A DNA stretch of 64,000 bases from Thermomonas sp. (GTDB lineage Bacteria; Pseudomonadota; Gammaproteobacteria; Xanthomonadales; Xanthomonadaceae): NCBI RefSeq assembly GCF_023953935.1, contig NZ_JAMLIW010000005.1, positions 1 through 64,000 on the forward strand. The letters are read 5' to 3'. Positions within the stretch are counted from its first letter, which is position 1; each line of letters begins with the position of its first letter. Shown one piece after another: positions 19,955-28,983 of this stretch. The notes beneath the pieces were generated by a model. That model did no database searches. It had not been told where the DNA came from and was given only the letters and a program-made list of their open reading frames with translations. Made by a program: the position numbers and the translations under genes.

Positions 19955-21187
19955 TCAAAGATTGCGGCGCGCGCTGATCAGCAGATTGCCGAACACCAGC
20001 CCGGCCACCAGCGCCATCAGGGTATTGAACACCGCCAGCGCCGCGGTTTGCCCGACGCTCAAATCCTGCGACTGGACCATCGACACCACCCCGCGCAGGG
20101 CCACGCTGCCCGGCACCAGCATGATGATGCCCGGCAGTCGCACCAGCGCCCCCGGCCGGTTGGCCATGCGCGCATAGGCATTGCCGGCGGCGGTGGTCGC
20201 CAGCGCCGCCAGAAATACCCCCGCCGATGCGCCCAGCCATTCCCCGCCATAGCGCGATACCAGATAACCGCCGACTGCGGCGGCCATGACCAGCGGATAA
20301 TCGCGGCGGCGGGCCTGGAACAACACCGCAAAGGCATACGCGCCCAGCGCCAGCGCGCACCAGACCACCCATTCCGGCTGCGGCCGCAGCGCCCGCACCT
20401 GCGGCTCGAGACCGAGGAACCCGGCCACGGCCAAGGCAATCGCCGTGCCGATGGTCAGATTCACGACCGTCATCACCGCGCCGGCAAAGCGCGCGGTCCC
20501 GGACACCAGATGGCGGTTGGCCAATTCGCTGGCCGCCAGGGTCAGGGTCATTCCCGGCACCAGCACGATCAACGAAGCGATGATCACGGTATTGAGGTTC
20601 AGCGCGCCCAGCAGGACGCTGGCCAGGATTGCCATGCTGCCGGCCAGCAGGCCCGACAGCGCCTCGAAGCCTTCGCGCAGGCGCGGTCGCGACTGCGAAG
20701 CCACCAGCAGCAGGCCAATCAGCAGCCCGGTGCCGGCGGCCACGCCGATATCGAGCCAGGGCAGGCGGAACAGCCCCGCCACCGCCGTCGAGGCCAGCAG
20801 GAAGCCCAGCACCAGCAGCGAATTTTCCCGGCCGGTCGGCCGCCGTTCCAGTTCATGCAGCGCCGCGCGACCCTCGGCGATGTCCAGCCGCCCGCAAATC
20901 ACGTCCTCGGCAATCCGGTCGGCGGCGCACAGCCGGCGCAGATGGGTATCGCCCAGCCCCGGCCGCACGATCCGGGTGACATCGGTGTGTCGGGCCGGAC
21001 GGGCAGGATCGCGGAACGACAGGATGATCCCGGCCGGGTTGGACCACGGCTCGCATTCCACCTGCAAGCGCCGCGCGACCAGTCCAATCGCCCCTTCCAT
21101 GCGCTCGGCCGTGGTGCCGTAGGCGTGCAGATGCCAGGCCAGTTCCTCGACGAAGGCGATGCGGTCGGAGTAGGTCGCGTCGGTCAT
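19955..21187 (-). CDS. ThrE-type threonine/serine exporter family protein
   Basis: Integral membrane protein of 410 residues. The N-terminal cytoplasmic part (ThrE domain) contains HLHAYGTTAERMEG and a proteolysis-like fold; about ten transmembrane segments follow, with the C-terminal ThrE_2 portion. Family members export threonine and serine in Corynebacterium. The start at 21187 (MTDATYSDR) was chosen over an upstream frame. Divergent from the Mla-like operon, with 88 bases between the two starts. Confidence 0.88.
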   Translation of the reverse strand: MTDATYSDRIAFVEELAWHLHAYGTTAERMEGAIGLVARRLQVECEPWSNPAGIILSFRDPARPARHTDVTRIVRPGLGDTHLRRLCAADRIAEDVICGRLDIAEGRAALHELERRPTGRENSLLVLGFLLASTAVAGLFRLPWLDIGVAAGTGLLIGLLLVASQSRPRLREGFEALSGLLAGSMAILASVLLGALNLNTVIIASLIVLVPGMTLTLAASELANRHLVSGTARFAGAVMTVVNLTIGTAIALAVAGFLGLEPQVRALRPQPEWVVWCALALGAYAFAVLFQARRRDYPLVMAAAVGGYLVSRYGGEWLGASAGVFLAALATTAAGNAYARMANRPGALVRLPGIIMLVPGSVALRGVVSMVQSQDLSVGQTAALAVFNTLMALVAGLVFGNLLISARRNL

Positions 21188-21275
21188 GGTGGCGGGCGTT
21201 CGTGGGCGCACAGGATGCCACGCGTCGCCGCGGTTTTCCCACGCAGGACCACATTTGCGTAAGCTTGACGGGTTC

Positions 21276-22400
21276 ATGGCCAGCGACGACAGCCACTACC
21301 GTCCTGCCGCCGACTTCGTCGAGACCGACGCGGGCGGCGTCCTGCGCCTGCGCGGGCGCTGGACCCTGCGCTACGCGGCCGAGGTGCGGGCGGCGCTGCG
21401 CAAGGCCGACGCCGGCACCAAGGCGGTCGATGCGCGCGACTGCGAACGCCTCGACACTCTGGGCGTGCTGCAGCTGCTGCGCTATGCCGACGCCCACAAG
21501 ATTTCCTATGCGGCGCTGCAGTTCCGTTCCGACCAGCAGCAGCTGGTGGACGCGATCGAGGATGTCCACGACGACCGGCCGCAGGGCAAACGCGAGTACG
21601 GCGTGCGCGCGATGCTGGGCCGGGTGGGCTACGGGCTGATCGACAACGCCGGCGAAGTGATGGCGCTGGTCAGCTTCTTCGGCGAATTCATGGTCAAGGT
21701 CCTGCGCCTGTTCAAGGAACCCAGCCGCTTCCGCCTGACCTCGACCGTGCACCACATGGAGCAGATCGGCCTGGACGCGGTGCCGCTGGTGGCGTTGCTG
21801 TCGTTCATGGTTGGCGCCGTGATCGCCTTTCTCGGCGCGATGGTGCTCAAGGACTTCGGCGCCACCATCTTCGTGGTCGAACTGGTCAGCGCCGCCTTCC
21901 TGCGCGAGTTTGGCGTGCTGCTCACCGCGATCCTGCTCGCCGGCCGTACCGCCAGCGCGTTCACCGCCCAGATCGGCATGATGGTCAACAACGAGGAGGT
22001 CGACGCGATCCGGGTGCTCGGCCTCGATCCGGTCGACCTGCTGGTGATCCCGCGCGTGCTGGCGCTGCTGGCCATGCTGCCGCTGCTGACCTTCATCGCG
22101 ATGATCGCCGGTCTGCTCGGCGGCATGGCGGTGGGGGCATTCAACCTCGACATCCCGGCGCCGGCCTACATGGCGCGGATGTCCGAGATGATGCAGTTCC
22201 GCCACTTCATCGTCGGCATGGTCAAGGCGCCGATTTTCGCCCTCGTGATCGGGCTGATCGGCTGTCTGGAAGGCCTGCAAACCCAGGGCACCGCGCAGTC
22301 GCTGGGCGAGCGCACCACTTCCAGCGTGGTGCAGACGATCTCGATGGTGATCGTGATCGACGCCTTCGCCGCGCTGTGGTTCATGCAGATGGATTACTGA
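21276..22400 (+). CDS. MlaE-type lipid ABC transporter permease with N-terminal STAS domain
   Basis: Permease of 374 residues of the MlaE family, which moves phospholipid between inner-membrane transporter and MCE protein. The first about 110 residues resemble a STAS domain (VLRLRGRWTLRYAAEV, KAVDARDCERLDTLGVLQLL), the role that separate MlaB plays in E. coli. The membrane part has five or six helices and the conserved NNEEVDAIRVLGLDPVD coupling motif. Start at 21276 chosen from GACGG upstream and the family layout. First gene of a four-gene operon. Confidence 0.9.
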   Translation: MASDDSHYRPAADFVETDAGGVLRLRGRWTLRYAAEVRAALRKADAGTKAVDARDCERLDTLGVLQLLRYADAHKISYAALQFRSDQQQLVDAIEDVHDDRPQGKREYGVRAMLGRVGYGLIDNAGEVMALVSFFGEFMVKVLRLFKEPSRFRLTSTVHHMEQIGLDAVPLVALLSFMVGAVIAFLGAMVLKDFGATIFVVELVSAAFLREFGVLLTAILLAGRTASAFTAQIGMMVNNEEVDAIRVLGLDPVDLLVIPRVLALLAMLPLLTFIAMIAGLLGGMAVGAFNLDIPAPAYMARMSEMMQFRHFIVGMVKAPIFALVIGLIGCLEGLQTQGTAQSLGERTTSSVVQTISMVIVIDAFAALWFMQMDY

Positions 22401-22401
22401 G

Positions 22402-23211
22402 ATGGCGTCCGGCTCGGTTTTCCGCACCATTGACGGCGTCGTGGTCGACGACAGCGCGCTGATCCGCATCCGCGGGCTGGTCAACCGGTTCGGCGAACAG
22501 GTGGTCCACGACGGCATCGACCTCGACGTCCACCGCGGCGAGATCCTCGGCGTGGTCGGCGGCTCGGGTACCGGCAAGTCGGTGCTGATGCGCTCGATCC
22601 TCGGCCTGCGCACGCCCAACGCCGGCGAGATCCAGGTGCTCGGGGTGGACGCACGCAACCCCAAGCCGGAGATCCGCCGCCACATCGAGCGCAACAGCGG
22701 GGTGCTGTTCCAGGACGGGGCGCTGTTTTCCTCGCTGACCGTCGGCGAGAACGTGCAGGTGCCGATCAAGGAACACTACCCGGACCTCGACAACTCGCTG
22801 TGCTACGAGCTGGCGCTGCTCAAGATCAAGCTGGCCGGTCTTCCGGCCGGCGCCATCGACAAGCTGCCCTCGCAGCTCTCCGGCGGCATGCGCAAGCGCG
22901 CCGGCCTGGCGCGCGCACTGGCACTGGATCCGCCATTGCTGTTCCTCGACGAGCCCACCGCCGGGCTCGATCCGATCGGCGCGGCCGCCTTCGACCAGCT
23001 GATCATGGCGCTGCAGCAGGCGCTGGGCCTGACCGTATTCCTGATCACCCACGACCTGGATACGCTGTACACCATCTGCGACCGGGTCGCGGTGCTGGCC
23101 GACCGCCGGGTGGTCGCCACCGCCCCGGTGGCCGAACTCGAAAAACTCGACCACCCCTGGGTGCAGGAATACTTCAACGGCCCGCGCGGCAGGGCGGCGC
23201 GCGGTGAGTAA
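22402..23211 (+). CDS. MlaF-type lipid transporter ATP-binding protein
   Basis: ABC ATPase of 269 residues. Walker A GGSGTGKSVLMR is near residues 53-64, the signature QLSGGMRKRAGLARAL and Walker B PPLLFLDEPTAGLDP follow. The MRKRAGLARA version of the signature is typical of MCE-associated (MlaF) ATPases. It begins one base after the permease stop and powers that transporter at the cytoplasmic face. Confidence 0.93.
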   Translation: MASGSVFRTIDGVVVDDSALIRIRGLVNRFGEQVVHDGIDLDVHRGEILGVVGGSGTGKSVLMRSILGLRTPNAGEIQVLGVDARNPKPEIRRHIERNSGVLFQDGALFSSLTVGENVQVPIKEHYPDLDNSLCYELALLKIKLAGLPAGAIDKLPSQLSGGMRKRAGLARALALDPPLLFLDEPTAGLDPIGAAAFDQLIMALQQALGLTVFLITHDLDTLYTICDRVAVLADRRVVATAPVAELEKLDHPWVQEYFNGPRGRAARGE

Positions 23212-23296
23212 GCCGCACGCTCCACGATCGCGCACCGCGCCGGGGCGGCAACGTCCCGCGATTTGTTGCACCATGGCACCAGCGAGGGCCCATTGA

Positions 23297-24223
23297 ATGG
23301 AAACCAAGGCCAATTACGTTTTGATCGGCGGATTCACCGTGTTGACGGTGATCTTCCTGCTGCTGTTCACGCTGTGGGCCACCAAGTTCTCGACCTCGCG
23401 CGACTGGCGCACCTACGAGGTCATCTTCGACGAAGCCGTCACCGGCCTGACCGAAGGCAGCAGCGTCCAGTACAACGGCCTGGGCGTCGGCACGGTCGAG
23501 AGCCTGAGCCTGGATGAAAAGGACTCACGCAAGGTCATCGCCATTCTCAAGCTGCGCAAGAACACCCCGATCAAGGTCGACACCACCGCGCGGCTGTCGC
23601 AGCAGGGCATCACCGGCGTGCCGTTCATCCTGCTCAGCGGCGGCAAGCCCGATGCCCCGATGCTGGAAGCATTGGCGGGCGACGATTACCCGATCATCCG
23701 CACCGCACCTTCCGCCCTGCAGAACATCGCCGACACCGCCAACCGGCTGGTGGCGCGGCTCGACAAGCTGACCAGCGAAGAGAACATCCGCCGCTTCAAC
23801 ACGATCCTGGCCAACCTCGACCAGACCACCACCACCCTGGCCCAGAACCGCGAAAACATCGCCCAGCTGATCGCCAACGCCCGCGACGCCAGCGCGGCGC
23901 TGAAGACCACCCTGGCCACGACCAATGGCGCGATCGAGGGCATCGACCAGAACCTGGTCCGCCGTTTGCCGGCGCTGCTGGACAAGCTCGACGCGACGAT
24001 TGCCAAACTCGATTCCGCCGCCGGCAATGCCAATGCGATGATTTCCGAGAACCGGCCGGCCATCCGCAGCTTCACCAACGACGGCCTGGGCCAGGTTGCC
24101 CCCACCCTGACCGAACTGCGCGGCCTGCTGCGCGAACTGCATACCATGACCGATCGCATGGAGAACAACCCGGCCCGCTACATCCTCGGCCGCAATGCGC
24201 CCCAGGAGTTCGACCCGAAATGA
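23297..24223 (+). CDS. MlaD/MCE family periplasmic lipid-binding protein
   Basis: 308-residue protein with one N-terminal membrane helix (residues 6-28) and an MCE domain (about 38-115) in GSSVQYNGLGVGTVESLSLD. The C-terminal two thirds are long helices (about 130-290). MCE proteins form hexameric rings that pass lipids between membranes. 86 bases separate it from the ATPase gene; its stop overlaps the lipoprotein start by four bases. Confidence 0.9.
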   Translation: METKANYVLIGGFTVLTVIFLLLFTLWATKFSTSRDWRTYEVIFDEAVTGLTEGSSVQYNGLGVGTVESLSLDEKDSRKVIAILKLRKNTPIKVDTTARLSQQGITGVPFILLSGGKPDAPMLEALAGDDYPIIRTAPSALQNIADTANRLVARLDKLTSEENIRRFNTILANLDQTTTTLAQNRENIAQLIANARDASAALKTTLATTNGAIEGIDQNLVRRLPALLDKLDATIAKLDSAAGNANAMISENRPAIRSFTNDGLGQVAPTLTELRGLLRELHTMTDRMENNPARYILGRNAPQEFDPK

Positions 24224-24855
24224 AGCGCATCCGACACCACGCCCCTGTCCTGCTCGCCCTCGCCCTGCTGTGCGGCTGCAGCAGCCTGCTCGGTGGCCCC
24301 AAGGAGCCGACCACGATCTACGCCCCGGTGCTGGAGGTCCAGCCCGATCCGGCCTGGCCCGCCGTCAGCTGGTCGCTGGAGATCGCACGACCCACCGGCG
24401 CGCCGGTCCTCGACGGGCTGCACATCATGGTCAGCCCGACCCCGGGCGAGCTGCAGGCCTACCGCGCTGCGCGCTGGGCACAAACGCCCGGCGCGATGAT
24501 CGAAACCGGCCTGATGCGCACGCTGGAGGACAGCGGCAAGATCGCCGCCGTCAGCGCCCAGGGCAGCGGCGCGGCCGCCGGCTATCGCCTGCTGCTCGAC
24601 CTGCGCGATTTCCGCTCCGACTACGCCGGCAGCGCGACGCCCTCGGCCACGATCGAGGTCAACGCGAAGCTGCTGCATCTGGCGGACCGGGCCATCGTCG
24701 GCAGCCGCACCTTCAAGATTGCGCAGCCGGCCGCCGGGGTCGACGTCGCACAGGTGTCCGATGCCTTCGCCCACGCAATCGGCAGCCTCAGCCATGACCT
24801 CGCCGGCTGGGCGCTGGAAACCGGCCAGGCACACCAGCGCCAGCACCACCCATGA
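24220..24855 (+). CDS. ABC-type transport auxiliary lipoprotein
   Basis: Predicted outer-membrane lipoprotein of 211 residues with lipobox LCGC at residues 17-20 and the ABC_trans_aux fold (PqiC-like), which partners MCE systems such as Pqi. It replaces MlaA or MlaC in this operon and probably forms the outer-membrane end of the lipid bridge. Start overlaps the MlaD-type stop by four bases, so translation is likely coupled. No mlaC homologue is in this operon. Confidence 0.83.
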   Translation: MKRIRHHAPVLLALALLCGCSSLLGGPKEPTTIYAPVLEVQPDPAWPAVSWSLEIARPTGAPVLDGLHIMVSPTPGELQAYRAARWAQTPGAMIETGLMRTLEDSGKIAAVSAQGSGAAAGYRLLLDLRDFRSDYAGSATPSATIEVNAKLLHLADRAIVGSRTFKIAQPAAGVDVAQVSDAFAHAIGSLSHDLAGWALETGQAHQRQHHP

Positions 24856-24954
24856 GCGCAGGATGCCAGCGCGGCTGCGGCCCCTGCCGCGGCCGAATCG
24901 AGTGCGCGCTCGACTCGACGCTGGTGCAATACGCATTGCCGTCAGGAGTTCATC

Positions 24955-26631
24955 ATGAATGACATTGCCCCGGACGCCGTTGCCCGCGAGTCGATGGCCT
25001 ACGACATCGTCGTGGTCGGCGCCGGCCCCGGCGGCTTGGCCAGCGCGATCCGGCTCAAGCAGCTGGCGGCGCAAGCCGGCCGCGAGGTCTCGGTGTGCGT
25101 GCTGGAAAAAGGCTCCGAACCCGGCGCGCACATCCTCTCCGGCGCGATCGTCGATCCGAAGGCGCTGGCGGAACTCTTCCCCGACTGGGCCGAGCGCGGT
25201 GCGCCGCTGAAGCAGGCGGTGACGCGCGATGAATTTCTTTTCCTGAGCGAAACCGGCGCCCGCGCCACCCCGCACTGGCTGCTGCCAAAGTGTTTCCACA
25301 ACCACGGCAACTACGTCGTCAGCCTCGGCGCGCTGACGCGCTGGCTGGCGCAGCAGGCGGAAAGCCTGGGCGTGGAAATCTTCCCCGGCTTCGCCGCCGC
25401 CGAAGTGCTGTACGACGCGGCCGGCGCCGTGATCGGGGTCGCCACCGGCGACATGGGCATCGGCAAGGACGGCCAGCCCACCGACCAGTTCCAGCGCGGC
25501 ATGGAATTGCAGGCGAAGTACACGCTGTTCGCCGAAGGCTCGCGCGGCCAGCTCGGCCGGCAGCTGATTGCAAAGTATCAGCTCGACGCCGGCAAGGACC
25601 CGCAGAGCTACAGCATCGGCATCAAGGAACTGTGGCAGGCCGACCCGGCCAAACACCAGCCCGGCCTGGTCGTGCACACCGCCGGCTGGCCGCTGGACGG
25701 CGCCACCTACGGCGGTTCGTTCCTGTACCACGCCGAAGGCGGGCAAATCGCGATCGGTTTCGTGATCGGCCTCGATTACAAGAACCCGTGGTTGAGCCCG
25801 TTCAACGAATTCCAGCGCTTCAAGACCCACCCCGCCATCCGCAAGCATCTGGAAGGCGGCAAGCGGATCGGCTATGGCGCCCGCTCTCTCACCGTTGGCG
25901 GCCTGCAGAGTCTGCCGAAGACAATCTTCCCGGGCGGCGCGCTGATCGGCTGCGAAGCCGGCTTCCTCAATGCCAGCCGGATCAAGGGCAGCCACGCCGC
26001 GATCAAGACCGGCATGCTGGCCGCCGAAGCGGCATTCGCGGCGCTGGGCGAAGGCCGCCAGCACGATGAGCTTTCCGCCTACCCGGCGGCATTCGAAGCA
26101 AGCTGGCTGCACGCCGAACTGCAGCAATCCAAGAACTTCAAGCAGTGGTTCAAGAAGGGCCGCAACTTCGCCACCCTGATGACCGGCGTCGAGCAATGGC
26201 TGCTGCCCAAGCTGGGAATCCGCACCCCGCCCTGGACGCTCCACCACGCCACGCCGGACCACGCCTGCCTGCAACCGGCCGCAGCGCAGCCGAAAATCGA
26301 CTATCCCAAGCCCGACGGCGTATTGACCTTCGACCGCTTGAGCTCGGTGTTTCTCTCCAGCACCTACCATGACGAAAATCAGCCCTCGCACCTGACCCTG
26401 AAGGATCCGACGGTCCCGGTTGAAGTGAACCTGAAGCAATACGCCGGCCCCGAGGCGCGCTACTGCCCGGCCGGCGTGTACGAATTCGTCGGCGAGCCGG
26501 GCCATGAGCGCCTGCAGATCAACGCTGCCAACTGCGTGCACTGCAAGACCTGCGACATCAAGGACCCCACCCAGAATATCGTCTGGGTCGCGCCGCAGGG
26601 CGGCGGCGGACCGAATTACCAGAACATGTAG
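24955..26631 (+). CDS. Electron-transfer flavoprotein-ubiquinone oxidoreductase
   Basis: ETF-QO of 558 residues, passing electrons from reduced ETF to ubiquinone at the inner membrane. The N-terminal Rossmann FAD motif DIVVVGAGPGGLASAIRL is at residues 18-35. The C-terminus has the 4Fe-4S cluster region with YCPAGVYEF and CVHCKTCDIKDP. ETF subunits (etfB, etfA) are encoded about 2.4 kb downstream on the same strand, so the three proteins form the route from acyl-CoA dehydrogenases to quinone. Confidence 0.96.
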   Translation: MNDIAPDAVARESMAYDIVVVGAGPGGLASAIRLKQLAAQAGREVSVCVLEKGSEPGAHILSGAIVDPKALAELFPDWAERGAPLKQAVTRDEFLFLSETGARATPHWLLPKCFHNHGNYVVSLGALTRWLAQQAESLGVEIFPGFAAAEVLYDAAGAVIGVATGDMGIGKDGQPTDQFQRGMELQAKYTLFAEGSRGQLGRQLIAKYQLDAGKDPQSYSIGIKELWQADPAKHQPGLVVHTAGWPLDGATYGGSFLYHAEGGQIAIGFVIGLDYKNPWLSPFNEFQRFKTHPAIRKHLEGGKRIGYGARSLTVGGLQSLPKTIFPGGALIGCEAGFLNASRIKGSHAAIKTGMLAAEAAFAALGEGRQHDELSAYPAAFEASWLHAELQQSKNFKQWFKKGRNFATLMTGVEQWLLPKLGIRTPPWTLHHATPDHACLQPAAAQPKIDYPKPDGVLTFDRLSSVFLSSTYHDENQPSHLTLKDPTVPVEVNLKQYAGPEARYCPAGVYEFVGEPGHERLQINAANCVHCKTCDIKDPTQNIVWVAPQGGGGPNYQNM

Positions 26632-26659
26632 GCAACGCGAAGATGGGGGCAGCAGCGCC

Positions 26660-27082
26660 ATGAAACTGAAACTGCGCGTGATCTTCTTCCTGATCTTCTG
26701 CCTGCCCGGGCTTGCCATCCTCGGCTACTCGGCCAAACTCGCCGCGGCCGCCCATGGTTTGACCAGCACGGGCCTGACCGCCAACGGGACCATCGTCGAT
26801 CACGAGCGGCAGACGCGTCGCAGGGTAGGCCAGTGGTATTGCCCGATCGTGGAATTTTTCCACCAAGGGGCCAGTTACCGCTTCACTGACAATGACGACT
26901 GCAAGCAATCCAGGCATGACGCGCCGACAGGATCGCGGGTCGAGGTCGTGTTCGACCCGGCCCAGCCATCACGAGCGCGCGTCGACAGCTTCCGCGGACT
27001 GTACGGAACCAGCCTGCTCAGCGCCGCGATCGGCCTGCCCTGGCTGTTGCTGGGCATCGCGCTGGTCGTGCGCGTGCGTTAG
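26660..27082 (+). CDS. DUF3592 domain membrane protein
   Basis: 140 residues with a membrane helix at each end (about residues 5-27 and 113-136) and a soluble middle in the DUF3592 style (ANGTIVDHERQTRRR, WYCPIVEFFHQGASYRF). Family function unknown; the fold suggests a beta-rich periplasmic domain. The ATG at 26660 is 28 bases after the ETF-QO stop, and the longer upstream frame has no family character. Possibly cotranscribed with the ETF-QO gene. Confidence 0.78.
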   Translation: MKLKLRVIFFLIFCLPGLAILGYSAKLAAAAHGLTSTGLTANGTIVDHERQTRRRVGQWYCPIVEFFHQGASYRFTDNDDCKQSRHDAPTGSRVEVVFDPAQPSRARVDSFRGLYGTSLLSAAIGLPWLLLGIALVVRVR

Positions 27083-27330
27083 CGCTCCGGAGGCAAGTCT
27101 GCGGACTGGTGCCCTTGCTTCGATGCGCTTGTGAGCCTGATTGACGCCGGCAGGCCGACCCTTTTCGCGAATGTCCCCGCAGTGTGGGTTGCGGGAAACA
27201 CTGACAAGCTCCGGGAGGTCGGTCCTTTTCGCGAATGTCCCCCGGCAGCGGCCCAGCCGCTGCCTCCTCCTTGATTTCGCGAAAAGGACCGACCTCCCGG
27301 AGCCTCTCGGCAGTGCGCGGGGTGGCCTTG
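27083..27330. repeat. Intergenic inverted repeat with 28-bp arms plus direct repeat
   Basis: Perfect 28-base arms at 27208-27235 and 27276-27303 flank a 40-base centre. A 19-base piece of the left arm and its flank (27224-27242) also occurs as a direct repeat at 27160-27178, within the same 248-base gap between the DUF3592 gene and the convergent CoA-transferase gene. It could act as a bidirectional terminator, or be a MITE-like or REP-type remnant. No transposase is nearby. Confidence 0.8.
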
Positions 27331-27957
27331 TCAGTGCAGCGGCACGCCTGTCTTGCTCGCCGCTTCCTCACGACTGACGCCTTCGGCCAGCTCCACCAGC
27401 TTCAGGCCTTCCGGGGTGATGTCGAACACGCCCAGCTCGGTGATGATGCGGCTGACCACACCCACGCCGGTCAGCGGCAAGGTGCACTGCGGCAGGATCT
27501 TGGGCGTGCCGGCCTTGGTGCAATGCTCCATCAGCACCACCACCCGGCGCACGCCGGCGACCAGGTCCATCGCCCCGCCCATGCCCTTGACCATCTTGCC
27601 GGGCACCATCCAGTTCGCCAGATCGCCCTTGTCGGTCACTTCCATCGCGCCGAGGATGGCGATGTCGATATGGCCGCCGCGGATCATCGCGAAGGAATCG
27701 TGGCTGCCGAAGAAACTCGACCCGGGCAGCGCCGTCACCGTCTGCTTGCCGGCATTGATCAGGTCGGCGTCGAGCTCGGCCTCGGTCGGGAACGGGCCGA
27801 TGCCGAGCAGGCCATTCTCGCTTTGCAGCCACACGTTCACGCCATCGGGCAGGTAGTTGGCCACCAGCGTCGGCAGGCCGATGCCGAGGTTGACGTAGGC
27901 ACCGTCGGTGAGTTCCAACGCGGCGCGACGTGCCATCTGTTCGCGGTTCCAGGCCAT
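27331..27957 (-). CDS. 3-oxoacid CoA-transferase subunit B
   Basis: Class I CoA-transferase beta subunit, 208 residues. The active-site [11 protein letters not shown] motif contains the catalytic Glu, and [14 protein letters not shown] is typical of ScoB/AtoA/PcaJ. The ATG at 27957 follows AAGGAG ten bases upstream. It pairs with the alpha subunit gene at 28106-28813 on the same strand; the gap holds a repeat. The pair transfers CoA from succinyl-CoA to a ketoacid such as acetoacetate; the exact acid cannot be told from sequence. Confidence 0.9.
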   Translation of the reverse strand: MAWNREQMARRAALELTDGAYVNLGIGLPTLVANYLPDGVNVWLQSENGLLGIGPFPTEAELDADLINAGKQTVTALPGSSFFGSHDSFAMIRGGHIDIAILGAMEVTDKGDLANWMVPGKMVKGMGGAMDLVAGVRRVVVLMEHCTKAGTPKILPQCTLPLTGVGVVSRIITELGVFDITPEGLKLVELAEGVSREEAASKTGVPLH

Positions 27958-27974
27958 GTTGCTGTGCTCCTTGT

Positions 27975-28103
27975 TGGCCCCTCTCCCTCCGGGAGAAGGG
28001 TTGGGGCGAGTGTTTGGTGAAGCGGCGGAATCCGGGTGCAAGCGACTTCGCCTTGCCCGCATCCGCCCTTCGGGCACCTTCTCCCGTGGGGGAGAAGGAA
28101 AAA
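27975..28103. repeat. REP-like palindromic element between CoA-transferase genes
   Basis: Contains a CTCTCCC...GGGAGAAGG hairpin near 27980-28000 and a second CCTTCTCCC...GGGAGAAGG stem near 28076-28098, joined by a variable centre. It is the same family as the element at 1734-1835 in reverse orientation, with a third, partial copy inside priA. Like the glyQ-glyS copy, it separates the two subunit genes of one enzyme. Confidence 0.75.
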
Positions 28104-28105
28104 CG

Positions 28106-28813
28106 TCAGTCCGTGCGCAGGGTGCGCTGTTCGATGCGCTTTTCGGGCGTGGCGTTGACCACGATGCGCTGCACGTAGATGCCGGGCAGGTGGACGTGAT
28201 CGGGCTCGATGTCACCCAGGCCCACCAATTCCTCGACTTCGACCACGCAGGTCCTGCCGGCCATCGCGCAGGCCGGGTTGAAGTTGCGCGCGGTCTTGCG
28301 GAACACCAGGTTGCCGGAAGGATCGGCCTTCCACGCCTTGACCAGCGAAACGTCGGCGGTCAGCGCGGTTTCCAGCACGTACATGCGGCCGTTGAACTCG
28401 CGGGTTTCCTTGCCCTCGGCGACCACGGTGCCGTAGCCGGTGGCAGTGAAAAACGCCGGGATGCCGGCGCCGCCGGCGCGCAGGCGCTCGGCCAGGGTGC
28501 CCTGCGGGTTGAACTCCAGCTCCAGCTCGTGGGCGAGAAACTGGCGCTCGAATTCCTTGTTCTCGCCGACGTAGGACGAAATCATCTTCTTGATCTGGCG
28601 CGTCCCCAGCAATTGGCCGAGGCCGAAGCCATCGACGCCGGCATTGTTGGAAATCACCGTCAGCCCATGCACGTTGGAATCGCGCAGCGCCGCGATCAGC
28701 GCCTCGGGAATGCCGCACAGGCCGAACCCGCCCACCGCGAGGGTCTGGCCATCAGCCACCAACCCATCGAGGGCAGCCACCGCACTGGGATAAAGCTTGC
28801 TCTTTGCAGCCAC
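28106..28813 (-). CDS. 3-oxoacid CoA-transferase subunit A
   Basis: Alpha subunit of a class I CoA-transferase, 235 residues. The [16 protein letters not shown] motif near residue 25 and the [14 protein letters not shown] segment are typical of ScoA. GTG at 28813 was chosen because GGAG lies eight bases upstream and the product then starts with [14 protein letters not shown], the usual family N-terminus; an ATG at 28846 would add eleven residues. Divergent from etfB, and upstream of subunit B with which it forms the heterotetramer. Confidence 0.9.
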   Translation of the reverse strand: MAAKSKLYPSAVAALDGLVADGQTLAVGGFGLCGIPEALIAALRDSNVHGLTVISNNAGVDGFGLGQLLGTRQIKKMISSYVGENKEFERQFLAHELELEFNPQGTLAERLRAGGAGIPAFFTATGYGTVVAEGKETREFNGRMYVLETALTADVSLVKAWKADPSGNLVFRKTARNFNPACAMAGRTCVVEVEELVGLGDIEPDHVHLPGIYVQRIVVNATPEKRIEQRTLRTD

Positions 28814-28983
28814 GGACCCGTCTCCGCTTCGAATCGACGCGGCCATTCTAGCGACATGCGCGTCAAGGCCCAGCGTACTTTGGTGCAAGACCCGGCCTGC
28901 AACGGCGGCATACGCCGGCGTCCGGTACAATTGGGGGTCGGGCATTTCAAGGCACGGCCCGCCCTCACTCAACGGTTCTCACG

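Noticed and set aside
24178-26718. An 846-codon open frame on the minus strand opposite the ETF-QO and lipoprotein genes
   Set aside because: It is the antisense shadow of GC-rich coding sequence. The plus strand carries clearly recognisable ETF-QO motifs, and the minus frame has repetitive Arg/His/Gly-rich content and no family features.
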